From Sulfurospirillum deleyianum DSM 6946 (GTDB lineage: Bacteria > Campylobacterota > Campylobacteria > Campylobacterales > Sulfurospirillaceae), in NCBI RefSeq assembly GCF_000024885.1, contig NC_013512.1:2232001-2296000 (forward strand): DNA of 64,000 nucleotides. The letters run 5' to 3'. Position 1 is the first letter of the stretch; the number at the start of each line of letters is the position of its first letter. The notes under the pieces were generated by a model, which saw only the letters and a list, made by a program, of their open reading frames with translations, was not told the DNA's origin and ran no database searches. Below, one piece after another: positions 8,932 to 17,579 of this stretch. The position numbers and the translations under genes were made by a program.

Positions 8932-10218
8932 ATGCGTAAAGATTCTGTTACCCTTATTGATAACCGTACAGGAGAAGAACACGAGTTTCCTATTCTCAAA
9001 TCAACCCTTGGGCCTGACGTTGTAGACATATCCTCTTTTTATGCCAACACAGGCATGTTTACTTTAGATCGTGGGTTTACCTCAACGGCAAGTTGTCGCT
9101 CTCAAATCACCTACATTGATGGCAATATTGGCAAATTGATGTATCGAGGTTATGATATCGCCTATCTTGCAACCAAAAAATCATTTTTAGATACGGCTTA
9201 TTTACTCTTGCACAAAGAATTACCAACCAAAGAGCAGTATAAAAACTTTTTAGCGGAACTCAAAAAACGCTCTTTTATCCACGAAAGTATGCGTAAACTC
9301 TTTGATGCGTTCCCTGATAATGCACATCCTATGGCTATTTTATCAGCGGCGGTTTCTGCGCTTTCTACGTTTTATTTTGACCATTTGGATATGGATTCAC
9401 CCAAAGAAGCCAAAGAGATGGCGCATCGCATTGTCGCCAAAATTCCTACGATTGCAGCGTTTTCTTATCGCTATTCTCAGGGATTACCTATTATTTATCC
9501 TGATTTGGATAAAGGCTTTACGGAAAACTTTTTGTATATGTTACGAGGCTATCCGCACCACCATATTGATTTAAAACCTATCGAAGTTCAAGCACTCGAT
9601 ACCATTTTTACGCTCCATGCCGATCATGAACAAAATGCGTCTACGACCTCGGTACGTGTTGTGGCTTCAACCCATGCGCACCCTTATGCAGCGATTAGTG
9701 CGGGTATTGGTGCGCTTTGGGGACGAGCGCATGGTGGAGCGAACGAATCCGTCATTCGTCAATTAGAATTAATTGGCACGGTTGATAATGTTGATAAATA
9801 CATTGCCAAAGCCAAAGACCCAAATGATCCTTTTAGACTGATGGGATTTGGGCACAGGGTGTATAAAAACTTTGATCCACGTGCAACCATTTTGAAAAAT
9901 CTTCAAAAGAAATTGGTCAATGAACTCTCAATTGATACTGAACTTATGGCTGTGGCACACCGTATTGAGGAAATTGCTTTAAATGATGAGTATTTCATTA
10001 AACGTAAGCTCTACCCTAACATTGACTTTTACTCAGGGCTTATTTTACAAGCGCTTAAAATTCCAAAAGAGATGTTTGCCGTTATTTTTGTGATTGGAAG
10101 AACCCCTGGTTGGGTTGCGCAGTGGATTGAACTCAAAGAACAACCCGATATGAAAATCGCACGCCCTCGCCAACACTACATTGGACCTGTCGAGCGAACA
10201 CCAAAATTTGAGCTTTAA
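8932..10218 (+). CDS. gltA: Citrate synthase
   Basis: 428 residues from the ATG at 8932. An in-frame ATG at 8926 lies inside the ribosome binding site AAAGGA, so the second ATG (spacing 5) is preferred. It condenses acetyl-CoA and oxaloacetate in the TCA cycle. Catalytic residues are visible: His in LHADHEQNAST, His in MGFGHRVYKNFDPRA, and Asp in NIDFYSGL. It has the long N-terminus of the bacterial type II hexameric enzyme. It has its own promoter (8887-8892) and ends in the palindrome-built hairpin at 10224-10253. Confidence 0.97.
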   Translation: MRKDSVTLIDNRTGEEHEFPILKSTLGPDVVDISSFYANTGMFTLDRGFTSTASCRSQITYIDGNIGKLMYRGYDIAYLATKKSFLDTAYLLLHKELPTKEQYKNFLAELKKRSFIHESMRKLFDAFPDNAHPMAILSAAVSALSTFYFDHLDMDSPKEAKEMAHRIVAKIPTIAAFSYRYSQGLPIIYPDLDKGFTENFLYMLRGYPHHHIDLKPIEVQALDTIFTLHADHEQNASTTSVRVVASTHAHPYAAISAGIGALWGRAHGGANESVIRQLELIGTVDNVDKYIAKAKDPNDPFRLMGFGHRVYKNFDPRATILKNLQKKLVNELSIDTELMAVAHRIEEIALNDEYFIKRKLYPNIDFYSGLILQALKIPKEMFAVIFVIGRTPGWVAQWIELKEQPDMKIARPRQHYIGPVERTPKFEL

Positions 10219-10223
10219 TCGTT

Positions 10224-10253
10224 TTACATGTAAGAAGCACTTCTTACATGTAA
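10224..10253. terminator. Hairpin built from two TTACATGTAA palindromes, between convergent genes
   Basis: Two copies of TTACATGTAA (10224-10233 and 10244-10253) are joined so that TTACATGTAAGAA pairs with TTCTTACATGTAA: a 13-bp stem with a 4-base loop, followed by CCCTTCTTTTATTT on the plus strand. It lies between gltA (plus) and the AMIN-domain gene (minus), where a bidirectional terminator is expected. The terminator role is inferred. Confidence 0.7.
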
Positions 10254-10261
10254 CCCTTCTT

Positions 10262-10966
10262 TTATTTTAATGTAATGCGATAACCACTCTCAGTTTTTGT
10301 TATGTCGTAACGATAATGACCATCCAATAAAATAGCAACCCGATAAAAATCTTTATGATCCCCCAGTGTCATAGAAACAAAAGGCGCTTGATGCAAAAGA
10401 ACCGTTTTGGTTGAAAAAGCAGCACTCTTTTTAAAATCAACAACAATTTTATACGGATCTGCGATTAAAAAATCACGCAGTTTTTCATCCTGTGTCAAAA
10501 AGGTGATCTCACGGCCATGCACACGATACGTGATACCTTTTGCAAGAAGTAAGGATGCCTCTTCTTTAGGGGTATTGGTGTGAGTGACTAAAGAAGGCGT
10601 CGCTTTTGATGGTGTCGCTTTAAGCGATGTTATAAGTGAAGTATCTGCTTTTTTTTCGAGAAGAGGTGCTACTGTTTTTGATGCTTTGGGTGCTAAGATA
10701 AGAGGCAAATGCCAGTCTATATTTTGGTCAATCTGACGCTCCTCTTTTGCGATGGAACCATCAATATTTTGGAACGCAACCGTCACACTTTTCAAAATCC
10801 GTGCAGTGCTAGGAAGCTCTACTGAAACGCTTTCAAAATCCTCACTTCTCTCCTCAATATCCGTCATTTTACCAACTTCAGCACTCGATACAGGAGACTC
10901 AAAAGGATTTTCTCTTGCCTCAAGATGTACCATTAGAAACAGAAAAAGCAAGAAAATTTTCCACAT
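10262..10966 (-). CDS. Secreted AMIN-domain protein
   Basis: 234 residues from the ATG at 10966, chosen because AAAGGAG precedes it and it opens with a signal peptide (MWKIFLLFLFLMVHLEA). The middle (about 90-150) is low-complexity Ser/Thr/Lys/Ala. The C-terminal region (about 150-234, from ITYRVHGREITFLT through KDFYRVAILLDGHYRYDITK) resembles AMIN domains, which target periplasmic proteins to peptidoglycan or the envelope. It is the last gene of a tight recA-eno-FtsB-like-AMIN run, an order I recall from Campylobacter. No enzymatic domain is present. Confidence 0.75.
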   Translation of the reverse strand: MWKIFLLFLFLMVHLEARENPFESPVSSAEVGKMTDIEERSEDFESVSVELPSTARILKSVTVAFQNIDGSIAKEERQIDQNIDWHLPLILAPKASKTVAPLLEKKADTSLITSLKATPSKATPSLVTHTNTPKEEASLLLAKGITYRVHGREITFLTQDEKLRDFLIADPYKIVVDFKKSAAFSTKTVLLHQAPFVSMTLGDHKDFYRVAILLDGHYRYDITKTESGYRITLK

Positions 10967-10983
10967 AAACGCTCCTTTGTCTA

Positions 10984-11262
10984 TCATCGGTCTGGGTCAA
11001 GTTGCCGTAATTCAAAATACTCTTTTTGTAAAACAGCATTCTCTTCTTTGAGGCTTTGAATTTTTTCGCTTAAGGTATCTTTGTCCGCTTGTAAATTGAG
11101 TAACACATCTAAAGAACTCTTCCCAAAAAGAACATCCCCGATGTATAAACCAAAACCCACAACCGCAACAATCAGCGAGATAAGTTTTAAATAAAAAAGG
11201 GCAGAATCACCTCTGCCCTCCCCTTTTACTTCTTTGTCAAATTCGTCTAAAACATCACTCAT
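10984..11262 (-). CDS. FtsB/DivIC-like small membrane coiled-coil protein
   Basis: 92 residues: a short acidic N-terminus, one transmembrane segment ([22 protein letters not shown], about 26-47), then a coiled coil ([35 protein letters not shown]). This matches the septum-formation initiator family (FtsB/DivIC), which acts in the divisome with FtsL and FtsQ. The start overlaps the end of eno by 4 bases. Family assignment rests on architecture and synteny rather than on specific residues. Confidence 0.75.
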   Translation of the reverse strand: MSDVLDEFDKEVKGEGRGDSALFYLKLISLIVAVVGFGLYIGDVLFGKSSLDVLLNLQADKDTLSEKIQSLKEENAVLQKEYFELRQLDPDR

Positions 11263-12530
11263 TTAGTAAAAAGTTTTGTTCCTACATACTCGCCATAAAC
11301 GACTTCATTTTCAATATCCAATAAACGATTGTATTTTGCCGTTCGCTCACCACGTGCGGTTGCACCTGTTTTGATTTCACCGGTATTGAGTGCTACAGCA
11401 AAATCAGCGATAAACGCATCTTCACTCTCACCACTTCGATGGCTCATCACACATTTATAATTGTTGCGTTGAGCAAGACGAACGGTTTGCATCGTCTCTG
11501 TAACGGTTCCAATTTGATTTGGTTTAATCAAAATTGCATTACCAATCCCTTTTGCAATGCCCTCTGCTAAGATTTTCGTATTGGTTACAAATAAATCATC
11601 ACCGACGAGTTGTACTTTTGAGCCCAATTTTTCAGTTAAAAGCTTCCAACCATCCCAATCATCTTCGCTCAAACCATCTTCAATCGAAACAATCGGATAT
11701 TTTGCGCAAAGATTTTCATAATACGCCACCAGTTCTGCACTGCTTAAGACACGATTTTCAGACTCTAGTTTGTATCCACCCTCGCACACCAATTCACTGC
11801 TTGCGACATCAAGGGCAATCGCTATATCTTTACCTGCGGTATAACCCGCTTTTGCAATCGCTTCCATAATGACTTTAATCGGCTCTTCATTGTCTTTAAG
11901 ATTAGGAGCAAAACCACCCTCATCACCCAAAGCGGTACTCTCACCCATAGAAGCAATAATTTTTTTCAAGTGGTGATACACTTCTGTTGCCGCACGCAAG
12001 GCTTCAGAAAAAGTCTCAAAGTTTAGAGGCATAATCATGTACTCTTGAAAATCAACGCTGTTATTCGCATGGCTTCCACCGTTAATGATGTTAAACATCG
12101 GGGTGGGAAGTGTCATCGCATTTGCGCCACCTAAATAGCGATACAAAGGCACACCTAAACTCTGCGCTGCAGCACGAGCCACTGCCATAGAAACACCCAA
12201 AACAGCATTCGCACCTAAGCGACCATAATTATCTGTACCGTCAAGTTTTTTCATTGTTTCATCAATGAAGGCTTGATTAAATGGACTTAAACCAATAAGC
12301 TCATCTGAAATCTCCGTGTTGACATGTTCACATGCTTTTAGCACGCCTTTGCCCATATAGCGACTGTCCGCATCTCTAAGCTCCAAAGCTTCTCGCTTAC
12401 CGGTACTGGCACCACTAGGAACAATGGCACTTGCAACCGTACCATCACTTAAACTGACACGTGCTCGAACGGTTGGGTTTCCACGGCTATCGAGTACCTC
12501 ATCTGCGCTTATATCTTCGATATAGATCAT
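11259..12530 (-). CDS. eno: Enolase
   Basis: 423 residues. It interconverts 2-phosphoglycerate and phosphoenolpyruvate. Motifs are canonical: [12 protein letters not shown] (about 13-24), [43 protein letters not shown], the metal-binding [14 protein letters not shown] and [22 protein letters not shown], and [10 protein letters not shown]. It overlaps the 3' end of recA by 4 bases and the start of the FtsB-like gene by 4, so the run recA-eno-ftsB-like is tightly coupled. Confidence 0.98.
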   Translation of the reverse strand: MIYIEDISADEVLDSRGNPTVRARVSLSDGTVASAIVPSGASTGKREALELRDADSRYMGKGVLKACEHVNTEISDELIGLSPFNQAFIDETMKKLDGTDNYGRLGANAVLGVSMAVARAAAQSLGVPLYRYLGGANAMTLPTPMFNIINGGSHANNSVDFQEYMIMPLNFETFSEALRAATEVYHHLKKIIASMGESTALGDEGGFAPNLKDNEEPIKVIMEAIAKAGYTAGKDIAIALDVASSELVCEGGYKLESENRVLSSAELVAYYENLCAKYPIVSIEDGLSEDDWDGWKLLTEKLGSKVQLVGDDLFVTNTKILAEGIAKGIGNAILIKPNQIGTVTETMQTVRLAQRNNYKCVMSHRSGESEDAFIADFAVALNTGEIKTGATARGERTAKYNRLLDIENEVVYGEYVGTKLFTK

Positions 12531-13570
12531 TCATCTTCCTTTATATCATCAACGCCACATGCCATCACCATGGCATTGCCACTGATGGCTTGTTTGATTT
12601 TTTCTTCAATTTCTAAAGCAAGTGCTTTATTTTCTTTCAAGAAGGCTTTGACATTTTCACGTCCTTGCCCCAATTTAGTCTCATTATAGCTAAACCACGC
12701 ACCACTTTTATCGATGATATCGAGCTTTACACCATAATCAACAATTTCACCCTCTTTGGAAATGCCTTCGCCAAACATAATATCAAACTCTGCTTGACGA
12801 AACGGAGGAGCGACTTTGTTTTTAATGACTTTGGCTTTGACTCTGTTACCAATTTGCTCTTCACCTTGTTTGAGTGTCGCAATTTTTCTCACATCAATAC
12901 GCACAGAAGCATAAAATTTAAGTGCATTTCCACCTGTGGTGGTTTCAGGAGAACCATAGCCCATCGTTCCAATTTTCATACGAATTTGGTTAATAAAAAT
13001 CACCGTCGTATTCATTTTGTGCACAACAGCGGTCAGCTTACGAAGGGCTTGACTCATAAGCCTCGCTTGAAGTCCTACGTGGGTATCACCCATATCGCCC
13101 TCAATCTCGCTCTTAGGAGTGAGTGCCGCCACCGAATCCACAACAATTACATCCACAGCGCCACTGCGTGCAAGGGTTTCAACGATATCTAACGCTTGTT
13201 CACCAAAATCAGGCTGAGAGACCAAAAGATTTTCAATATCAACCCCTAAATTACCTGCATATTTTACATCGAGTGCGTGTTCTGCGTCCACAAACGCACA
13301 AATACTTCCCTTAGCTTGCGCCTCGGCAATAATCTGAAGGGATAAAGTTGTTTTACCCGAACTTTCAGGTCCATAAATCTCAATAATTCGACCTTGTGGA
13401 ATACCGCCAATCCCCAAAGCCAAGTCAAGCCCAATAGAACCTGTACTAATGGCAGCAATGGGTTCAACCACCTTATCACCAAGTCTGACAAGCGCACCTT
13501 TTCCAAATGCCTTATCAATCTGTTTTATCGCAAGTTCGAGTGCTTTTCTCTTATTTTCATCGATTTGCAT
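12527..13570 (-). CDS. recA: RecA recombinase
   Basis: 347 residues from the ATG at 13570 ([19 protein letters not shown]), preceded by GAGGGG. The longer frame runs into the repeat element upstream and is not the likely start. Walker A is GPESSGKTT, Walker B is [12 protein letters not shown], and loop L2 contains [14 protein letters not shown]. It drives homologous recombination and strand exchange. The unusual point is upstream: a 166-bp terminal-inverted-repeat element (13590-13755) ends 20 bases before the start codon, so the promoter is either within or beyond that element. No clear -10 box was seen in the 20 bases between. Confidence 0.98.
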   Translation of the reverse strand: MQIDENKRKALELAIKQIDKAFGKGALVRLGDKVVEPIAAISTGSIGLDLALGIGGIPQGRIIEIYGPESSGKTTLSLQIIAEAQAKGSICAFVDAEHALDVKYAGNLGVDIENLLVSQPDFGEQALDIVETLARSGAVDVIVVDSVAALTPKSEIEGDMGDTHVGLQARLMSQALRKLTAVVHKMNTTVIFINQIRMKIGTMGYGSPETTTGGNALKFYASVRIDVRKIATLKQGEEQIGNRVKAKVIKNKVAPPFRQAEFDIMFGEGISKEGEIVDYGVKLDIIDKSGAWFSYNETKLGQGRENVKAFLKENKALALEIEEKIKQAISGNAMVMACGVDDIKEDE

Positions 13571-13589
13571 GGGACCCCTCATTTCATAG

Positions 13590-13755
13590 TAGACTTCTTT
13601 CATAACCCTTGAAAAGATAAAGAGTTTGCTAAGAGTGCGTTAATTTTTAAAACTCAAAATTGAGTCATAGCCAAAGCTATGGCGATATTTTTAGTTTTAA
13701 AAAGTGATGTGCTATAAGCGATACTCTTTTTCCAATGGGTTATGAAAGAAGTCTA
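13590..13755. repeat. MITE-like 166-bp inverted-repeat element, copy 1
   Basis: The ends are perfect 19-bp inverted repeats (TAGACTTCTTTCATAACCC and its complement). The halves remain partly complementary inward, and the centre holds the small hairpin CATAGC-CAAA-GCTATG. A near-identical copy lies at 31454-31618. There is no coding capacity. It sits between divergent recA and mqnD. No clear target-site duplication is visible. Confidence 0.85.
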
Positions 13756-13888
13756 GTGCTATTATTTTATCATTTCGAGCTTGAAAAAGCCCTTTGAAGC
13801 GATTGTAGTCAAAAATCAAAAAAGAGGCTCAAAATATTTCAATCTGCAATATGTTACAATGCCAAAAGATTTACATGTAAGGATTTTT

Positions 13889-14755
13889 GTGAGAACACTT
13901 AGCGTAGCACACTCCCCTGATGCTGATGATATTTTTATGTATTATGCCATCAAATTTGGCTGGGTGGACACAGGCGATGTCTGCTTTGAAAATATCGCCT
14001 TAGACATTGAAACCCTCAACGTTGAAGCCTTGAAAACCACCTATGATATCAGTGCAATTAGCTTTGCGTTGTACCCTAAAATTCGAAACGATTATGCCCT
14101 TTTGCGCACGGCGGTGAGTTTTGGTGAAGGGTATGGTCCCAAACTGGTCAAGAGAAAAGAGACCAAACTCAAACGCAATTTTAAAGTAGCGCTCAGTGGT
14201 ACACACACGACCAACGCCCTTTTGTTTAAAATTGCTTATCCTGAAGCACGCATTGTCTATAAAAACTTTTTAGAGATTGAAAATGCCGTTTTGAGTGGCG
14301 AAGTCGATGCAGGGGTTTTAATTCACGAGAGTATTTTAAATTTTAATGATACCCTTGTTGTGGAGCGTGAGATATGGGATATTTGGAAAAGCTTAACGCA
14401 AGGCAAAGAGCTTCCTCTCCCACTGGGTGGCATGGCATTGCGCCGTTCTATGCCATTATTACAAGCCATTACCTGTGAAAAAAGCCTCATTAAAGCAGTT
14501 GATGTTGCTCACACCCATCAACACGTACTCTCTAAAATGCTGCTGGAGCGAAACCTTGTCAGAGTCGATGATGCGACCCTTAAAACCTATTTGGGGCTCT
14601 ATGCCAACGCACACTCTATCGAGATGAGTGATGTGCAATATGAAGCGATTGATACCCTTTTTGAACTTGGGTATAAACATGGTTTTTACGATCAATGCAT
14701 CAAGGCTAAAGAGTATCTGATTCCTCACGAATACGAAACATTAAGAATGAGCTAA
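13889..14755 (+). CDS. mqnD: 1,4-dihydroxy-6-naphthoate synthase of the futalosine menaquinone pathway
   Basis: 288 residues from the GTG at 13889, chosen because AAGGA lies 5 bases upstream and the protein then begins VRTLSVAHSPDADDIFMYYAI, the usual MqnD start. The family is a periplasmic-binding-protein fold that converts cyclic dehypoxanthinyl futalosine. Supporting segments are TLNVEALKTTYDISAISFALYP, ALSGTHTTNALLFKI, GVLIHESILNF and LPLGGMALRR. The ribosome binding site overlaps the TTACATGTAA copy at 13871-13880. It starts a run mqnD-fliQ-murB with gaps of 1-3 bases. Menaquinone is the expected quinone for the Psr-like enzyme downstream. Confidence 0.88.
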   Translation: MRTLSVAHSPDADDIFMYYAIKFGWVDTGDVCFENIALDIETLNVEALKTTYDISAISFALYPKIRNDYALLRTAVSFGEGYGPKLVKRKETKLKRNFKVALSGTHTTNALLFKIAYPEARIVYKNFLEIENAVLSGEVDAGVLIHESILNFNDTLVVEREIWDIWKSLTQGKELPLPLGGMALRRSMPLLQAITCEKSLIKAVDVAHTHQHVLSKMLLERNLVRVDDATLKTYLGLYANAHSIEMSDVQYEAIDTLFELGYKHGFYDQCIKAKEYLIPHEYETLRMS

Positions 14756-14758
14756 AGC

Positions 14759-15025
14759 ATGGAAGCCAAACTGATTGGACTGGGCGTTGAAACCTTTAAA
14801 ATAGCGCTTTATCTCTCTTTACCCATGCTTCTTGCTGGGATGATAGCAGGTCTTGCTATTAGTATTTTTCAAGCCGTGACCCAAATCAACGAATCCACAC
14901 TCAGTTTTGTTCCTAAGATTTTAATTACCATTGTGGTTGCCATTTTTACCATGCCATGGATGATGAATATGATGATAGAGTTTACCACTCGCTTATTCGA
15001 TATGATTCCAAGTTTCCTTTTTTAA
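14759..15025 (+). CDS. fliQ: Flagellar export apparatus protein FliQ
   Basis: 88 residues with two transmembrane helices (about 15-40 and 50-75). It begins MEAKLIGLGVETFKIALYLSLPMLLAGM and includes ISIFQAVTQINESTLSFVPKI, the FliQ/SctS signature. It is an inner-membrane component of the flagellar type III export gate together with FliP and FliR, which are not in this window. It is placed three bases after mqnD and one base before murB, an order shared with Campylobacter. Confidence 0.96.
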   Translation: MEAKLIGLGVETFKIALYLSLPMLLAGMIAGLAISIFQAVTQINESTLSFVPKILITIVVAIFTMPWMMNMMIEFTTRLFDMIPSFLF

Positions 15026-15026
15026 T

Positions 15027-15800
15027 ATGACAAAAACCATTCATTTCTCCAGCTATTCCAGCATAAAAATTGGTCCGAGTGTGGATGTTTTACTCCTTGA
15101 AAAACCCCAACCCCTTCCAAAAAATCACATCATCATCGGTGGCGCAAATAACCTTCTTGTAAGCCCAACTCCCCCACCGCTTGCTATGCTTGGCAAAGCG
15201 TTTGACTTTATTGTTCAAGAGGGCGATGTTTTACATGTAGGTGGTGCCACACCGAGTGGAAAAATGCTCTCCTTTGCCAAAAAACACAATCTCGCAGGTT
15301 TTGAATTGATGCAAAAACTCCCCGGAACCCTAGGCGGTATGGTTGCTATGAATGCGGGGCTTAAAGAGTGGGAAGTTTTTAACCATCTTATCGCCATTCG
15401 CACCGAAAAGGGGTGGATAGAAAAATCTAAGATAAACTATGGCTACCGCTTTGCGGACATTGAAGGGATTGTGTATGAAGCGACCTTTACATGTAAAGAG
15501 GGATTTGATGAAAATCTCCTTGCTATGTTTAAAAAAATGCGGGATAACCAACCCAAAGAAGCAAGTGCTGGAAGCTGTTTTAAAAACCCTGTGGGACACT
15601 ATGCGGGTAAACTTATTGAAGAGGCTGGCTTTAAAGGTAAACGCTTTGGTGCGATGATGTTTAGCCCTATGCACGCCAACTTTTTGGTCAATACAGGAGG
15701 GGGAACCTTTGAAGAAGCATTTGCACTCATCACGGAAGTCAAAGCAGAGGTTTTAAAACGCTTTGGTGTAAAACTCGAAGAGGAAATTATCATCCTCTAA
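15027..15800 (+). CDS. murB: UDP-N-acetylenolpyruvoylglucosamine reductase
   Basis: 257 residues. It reduces UDP-GlcNAc-enolpyruvate to UDP-MurNAc for peptidoglycan. FAD-binding features are visible: FSSYSSIKIGP, IIGGANNLLV, GFELMQKLPGTLGGMVAMNAGL, and the C-terminal substrate motif ASAGSCFKNP with GKLIEEAGFKGKRFG. It is the short type II form. One exact TTACATGTAA lies inside at 15487 (reads FTCKEG) and one variant at 15231. It converges with tsaD; the gap is three bases. Confidence 0.96.
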   Translation: MTKTIHFSSYSSIKIGPSVDVLLLEKPQPLPKNHIIIGGANNLLVSPTPPPLAMLGKAFDFIVQEGDVLHVGGATPSGKMLSFAKKHNLAGFELMQKLPGTLGGMVAMNAGLKEWEVFNHLIAIRTEKGWIEKSKINYGYRFADIEGIVYEATFTCKEGFDENLLAMFKKMRDNQPKEASAGSCFKNPVGHYAGKLIEEAGFKGKRFGAMMFSPMHANFLVNTGGGTFEEAFALITEVKAEVLKRFGVKLEEEIIIL

Positions 15801-15803
15801 TGC

Positions 15804-16808
15804 TTACATGTAAAAGATATCCTTAGAAGAGCTACGCACTTTCAACTCTTCTAAACTCACAAAAACACCTTTTTGATAAGCTTCCACACCACATCTGCCA
15901 ATCATCGCAGCATTATCGGAACAAAATGCCATTTTAGCGGTGTAAAGTTGCGCTTTTTTAGAGGCACAAAAACGCTCAAGTTCCCCCCGCAAATAGAGAT
16001 TGGCACTCGCTCCACCAACCACGCCAAAGTGCTCTACTTTTCGCGCTTGATACGCTTTTTTTATTTTTTGCATTAAATGCGCTACGGCGACACGCTGAAA
16101 CGAAGCGCAAATATCGCACAGGATTTGCTCATCCATCCTCTCTTGCGCCTCAATGCAAAGTCTGACTTGATTTTTCAAACCGGAATAGCTAAAAGCCAGC
16201 ATCGAAGAGGAGGTTCCTTGCAAAGGAATGGTAAAATCAAAGCACTTCGCATCCCCTTTTTGAGCGTACGTTTCAATAATCGCCCCCGCAGGGTAGGGAA
16301 GTCCTAACATCTTTCCCACTTTATCAAAACTCTCACCAAAGCTATCATCCATCGTTGTCGCAAGCAGTTCAATCTGCTCTAAACTCTTTACATGTAAAAG
16401 CTGTGTGTGTCCTCCAGAGACGAGCAGAACATCCATCGGAAAACGTGTCTCTTCTTCAATAAACAAAGAACAGATATGCCCCTTAAGGTGATTGATACCT
16501 AGCAAAGGAAGATGGAGCGCCACACTCAGCGCTTTTGCCATACTCACCCCTTCAACAAGGCTCACCGAAAGTCCTGGCTCATTGGTCACCGCAATCGCTT
16601 TAAGTGCCTCAAAATAGGGTTGTGTCTCTTCTAAAATCTTAGGTAAAGTGATCGCATGAAGACGCGCAGCCAGTTCTGGTACCACGCCACCATACTTGGC
16701 ATGTTCTTCATCTTGGGAAATTTTTTTATGAAAAAGTAGTTTTTTATCCTCTATGCGTGTGATGGCAATCGAGCTATCATCACAGCTACTTTCGATACTT
16801 AAAATCAT
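15804..16808 (-). CDS. tsaD: tRNA N6-threonylcarbamoyladenosine transferase TsaD
   Basis: 334 residues from the ATG at 16808 (MILSIESSCDDSSIAI); the longer frame overlaps the upstream gene. It belongs to the Kae1/Gcp family and transfers the threonylcarbamoyl group to A37 of ANN-decoding tRNAs. Metal ligands are in the GINHLKGHI motif. The ATP-binding strands LLVSGGHTQLL, DDSFGESFDKVGKMLGL and VVGGASANLYLR are present. The stop codon is supplied by a TTACATGTAA copy (15804-15813), so the protein ends in Tyr-Met. The start overlaps the stop of the M15 peptidase gene as ATGA. Confidence 0.96.
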   Translation of the reverse strand: MILSIESSCDDSSIAITRIEDKKLLFHKKISQDEEHAKYGGVVPELAARLHAITLPKILEETQPYFEALKAIAVTNEPGLSVSLVEGVSMAKALSVALHLPLLGINHLKGHICSLFIEEETRFPMDVLLVSGGHTQLLHVKSLEQIELLATTMDDSFGESFDKVGKMLGLPYPAGAIIETYAQKGDAKCFDFTIPLQGTSSSMLAFSYSGLKNQVRLCIEAQERMDEQILCDICASFQRVAVAHLMQKIKKAYQARKVEHFGVVGGASANLYLRGELERFCASKKAQLYTAKMAFCSDNAAMIGRCGVEAYQKGVFVSLEELKVRSSSKDIFYM

Positions 16809-17551
16809 GAGACAATCTTTATATGCCACGGCTCAAAACGCACCCCATCGCCATTGCCAATGGTATAGCGCATCGAAACATAAGAGAGCTTTTGCAACTG
16901 CCAAAATTCCTCTGTACGAGCAAAATTTGACGTAAAATTTTGATGTCCCCAACCCTTTTTCCCCACGTCAAAATCTCCAATGGAGTGATAGGAGTATGCA
17001 GGAGGAACCAAAGAGTGCGTCGCTAGAGTAATATTGCCCTTTTCACGCTCTATTTTTTCCAAATGTAAACAGAGTTGTTTGACCATACTACGAACACCTG
17101 AGGTTAAAATCAGCGTATTGCCCACATCTTTAACTAAACGCTCCAGCAGTGGTGCATACTCACGAAAAACATAATGCCCCGAACCACCAATCTTTATGAC
17201 CTCTTTTTTATCAATCGTATCGCTCATATTTTCAATGGTTTTCTTACCGTAAAAGCCATATTTGATGGGGTCTGTGTAAAATACCTCTTCGATGTACGCC
17301 AATTCAGCGGGGCTAAAAGGTTCAATGTTGGGATAATTTTTTGCGATTTTAAGGGTTTCATCCAAAGAAATCAAATTAAAATTGGCATGACCTACGGTGC
17401 GTTCCACTAATTGAAGCTTATACAACACCGATGTAAACAGAGGTACTTGCTCTTTGGTGAGCCAAATATCATTGGATAGCTCACTCTGCCCATACGCCAC
17501 ATTGCTCAAAACACCTATCCCCAAAAGTCCTAAAAAATCCCTTCGTTGCAT
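16805..17551 (-). CDS. Tat-exported M15-family D,D-carboxypeptidase-like protein
   Basis: 248 residues. It opens with a twin-arginine signal (MQRRDFLGLLGIGVLSNVAYG). The C-terminal half carries VanY/M15 zinc motifs: SYHSIGDFDVG (His and Asp ligands, about 193-203) and the terminal FEPWHIKIV (His ligand, about 240-248), with LILTSGVRSMVKQ before them. M15 enzymes trim D-Ala or cross-link peptides in the periplasmic wall; substrate is not deducible here. It is translationally coupled to tsaD. An arginine-pair signal on a peptidase is uncommon and could mean folding or metal loading in the cytoplasm. Confidence 0.8.
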   Translation of the reverse strand: MQRRDFLGLLGIGVLSNVAYGQSELSNDIWLTKEQVPLFTSVLYKLQLVERTVGHANFNLISLDETLKIAKNYPNIEPFSPAELAYIEEVFYTDPIKYGFYGKKTIENMSDTIDKKEVIKIGGSGHYVFREYAPLLERLVKDVGNTLILTSGVRSMVKQLCLHLEKIEREKGNITLATHSLVPPAYSYHSIGDFDVGKKGWGHQNFTSNFARTEEFWQLQKLSYVSMRYTIGNGDGVRFEPWHIKIVS

Positions 17552-17579
17552 ACAAACCCTATGTGATGATTTCTTTACA

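Noticed and set aside
12665-13192. 175-codon plus-strand frame inside recA
   Set aside because: Antisense to highly conserved recA codons; no start signal.
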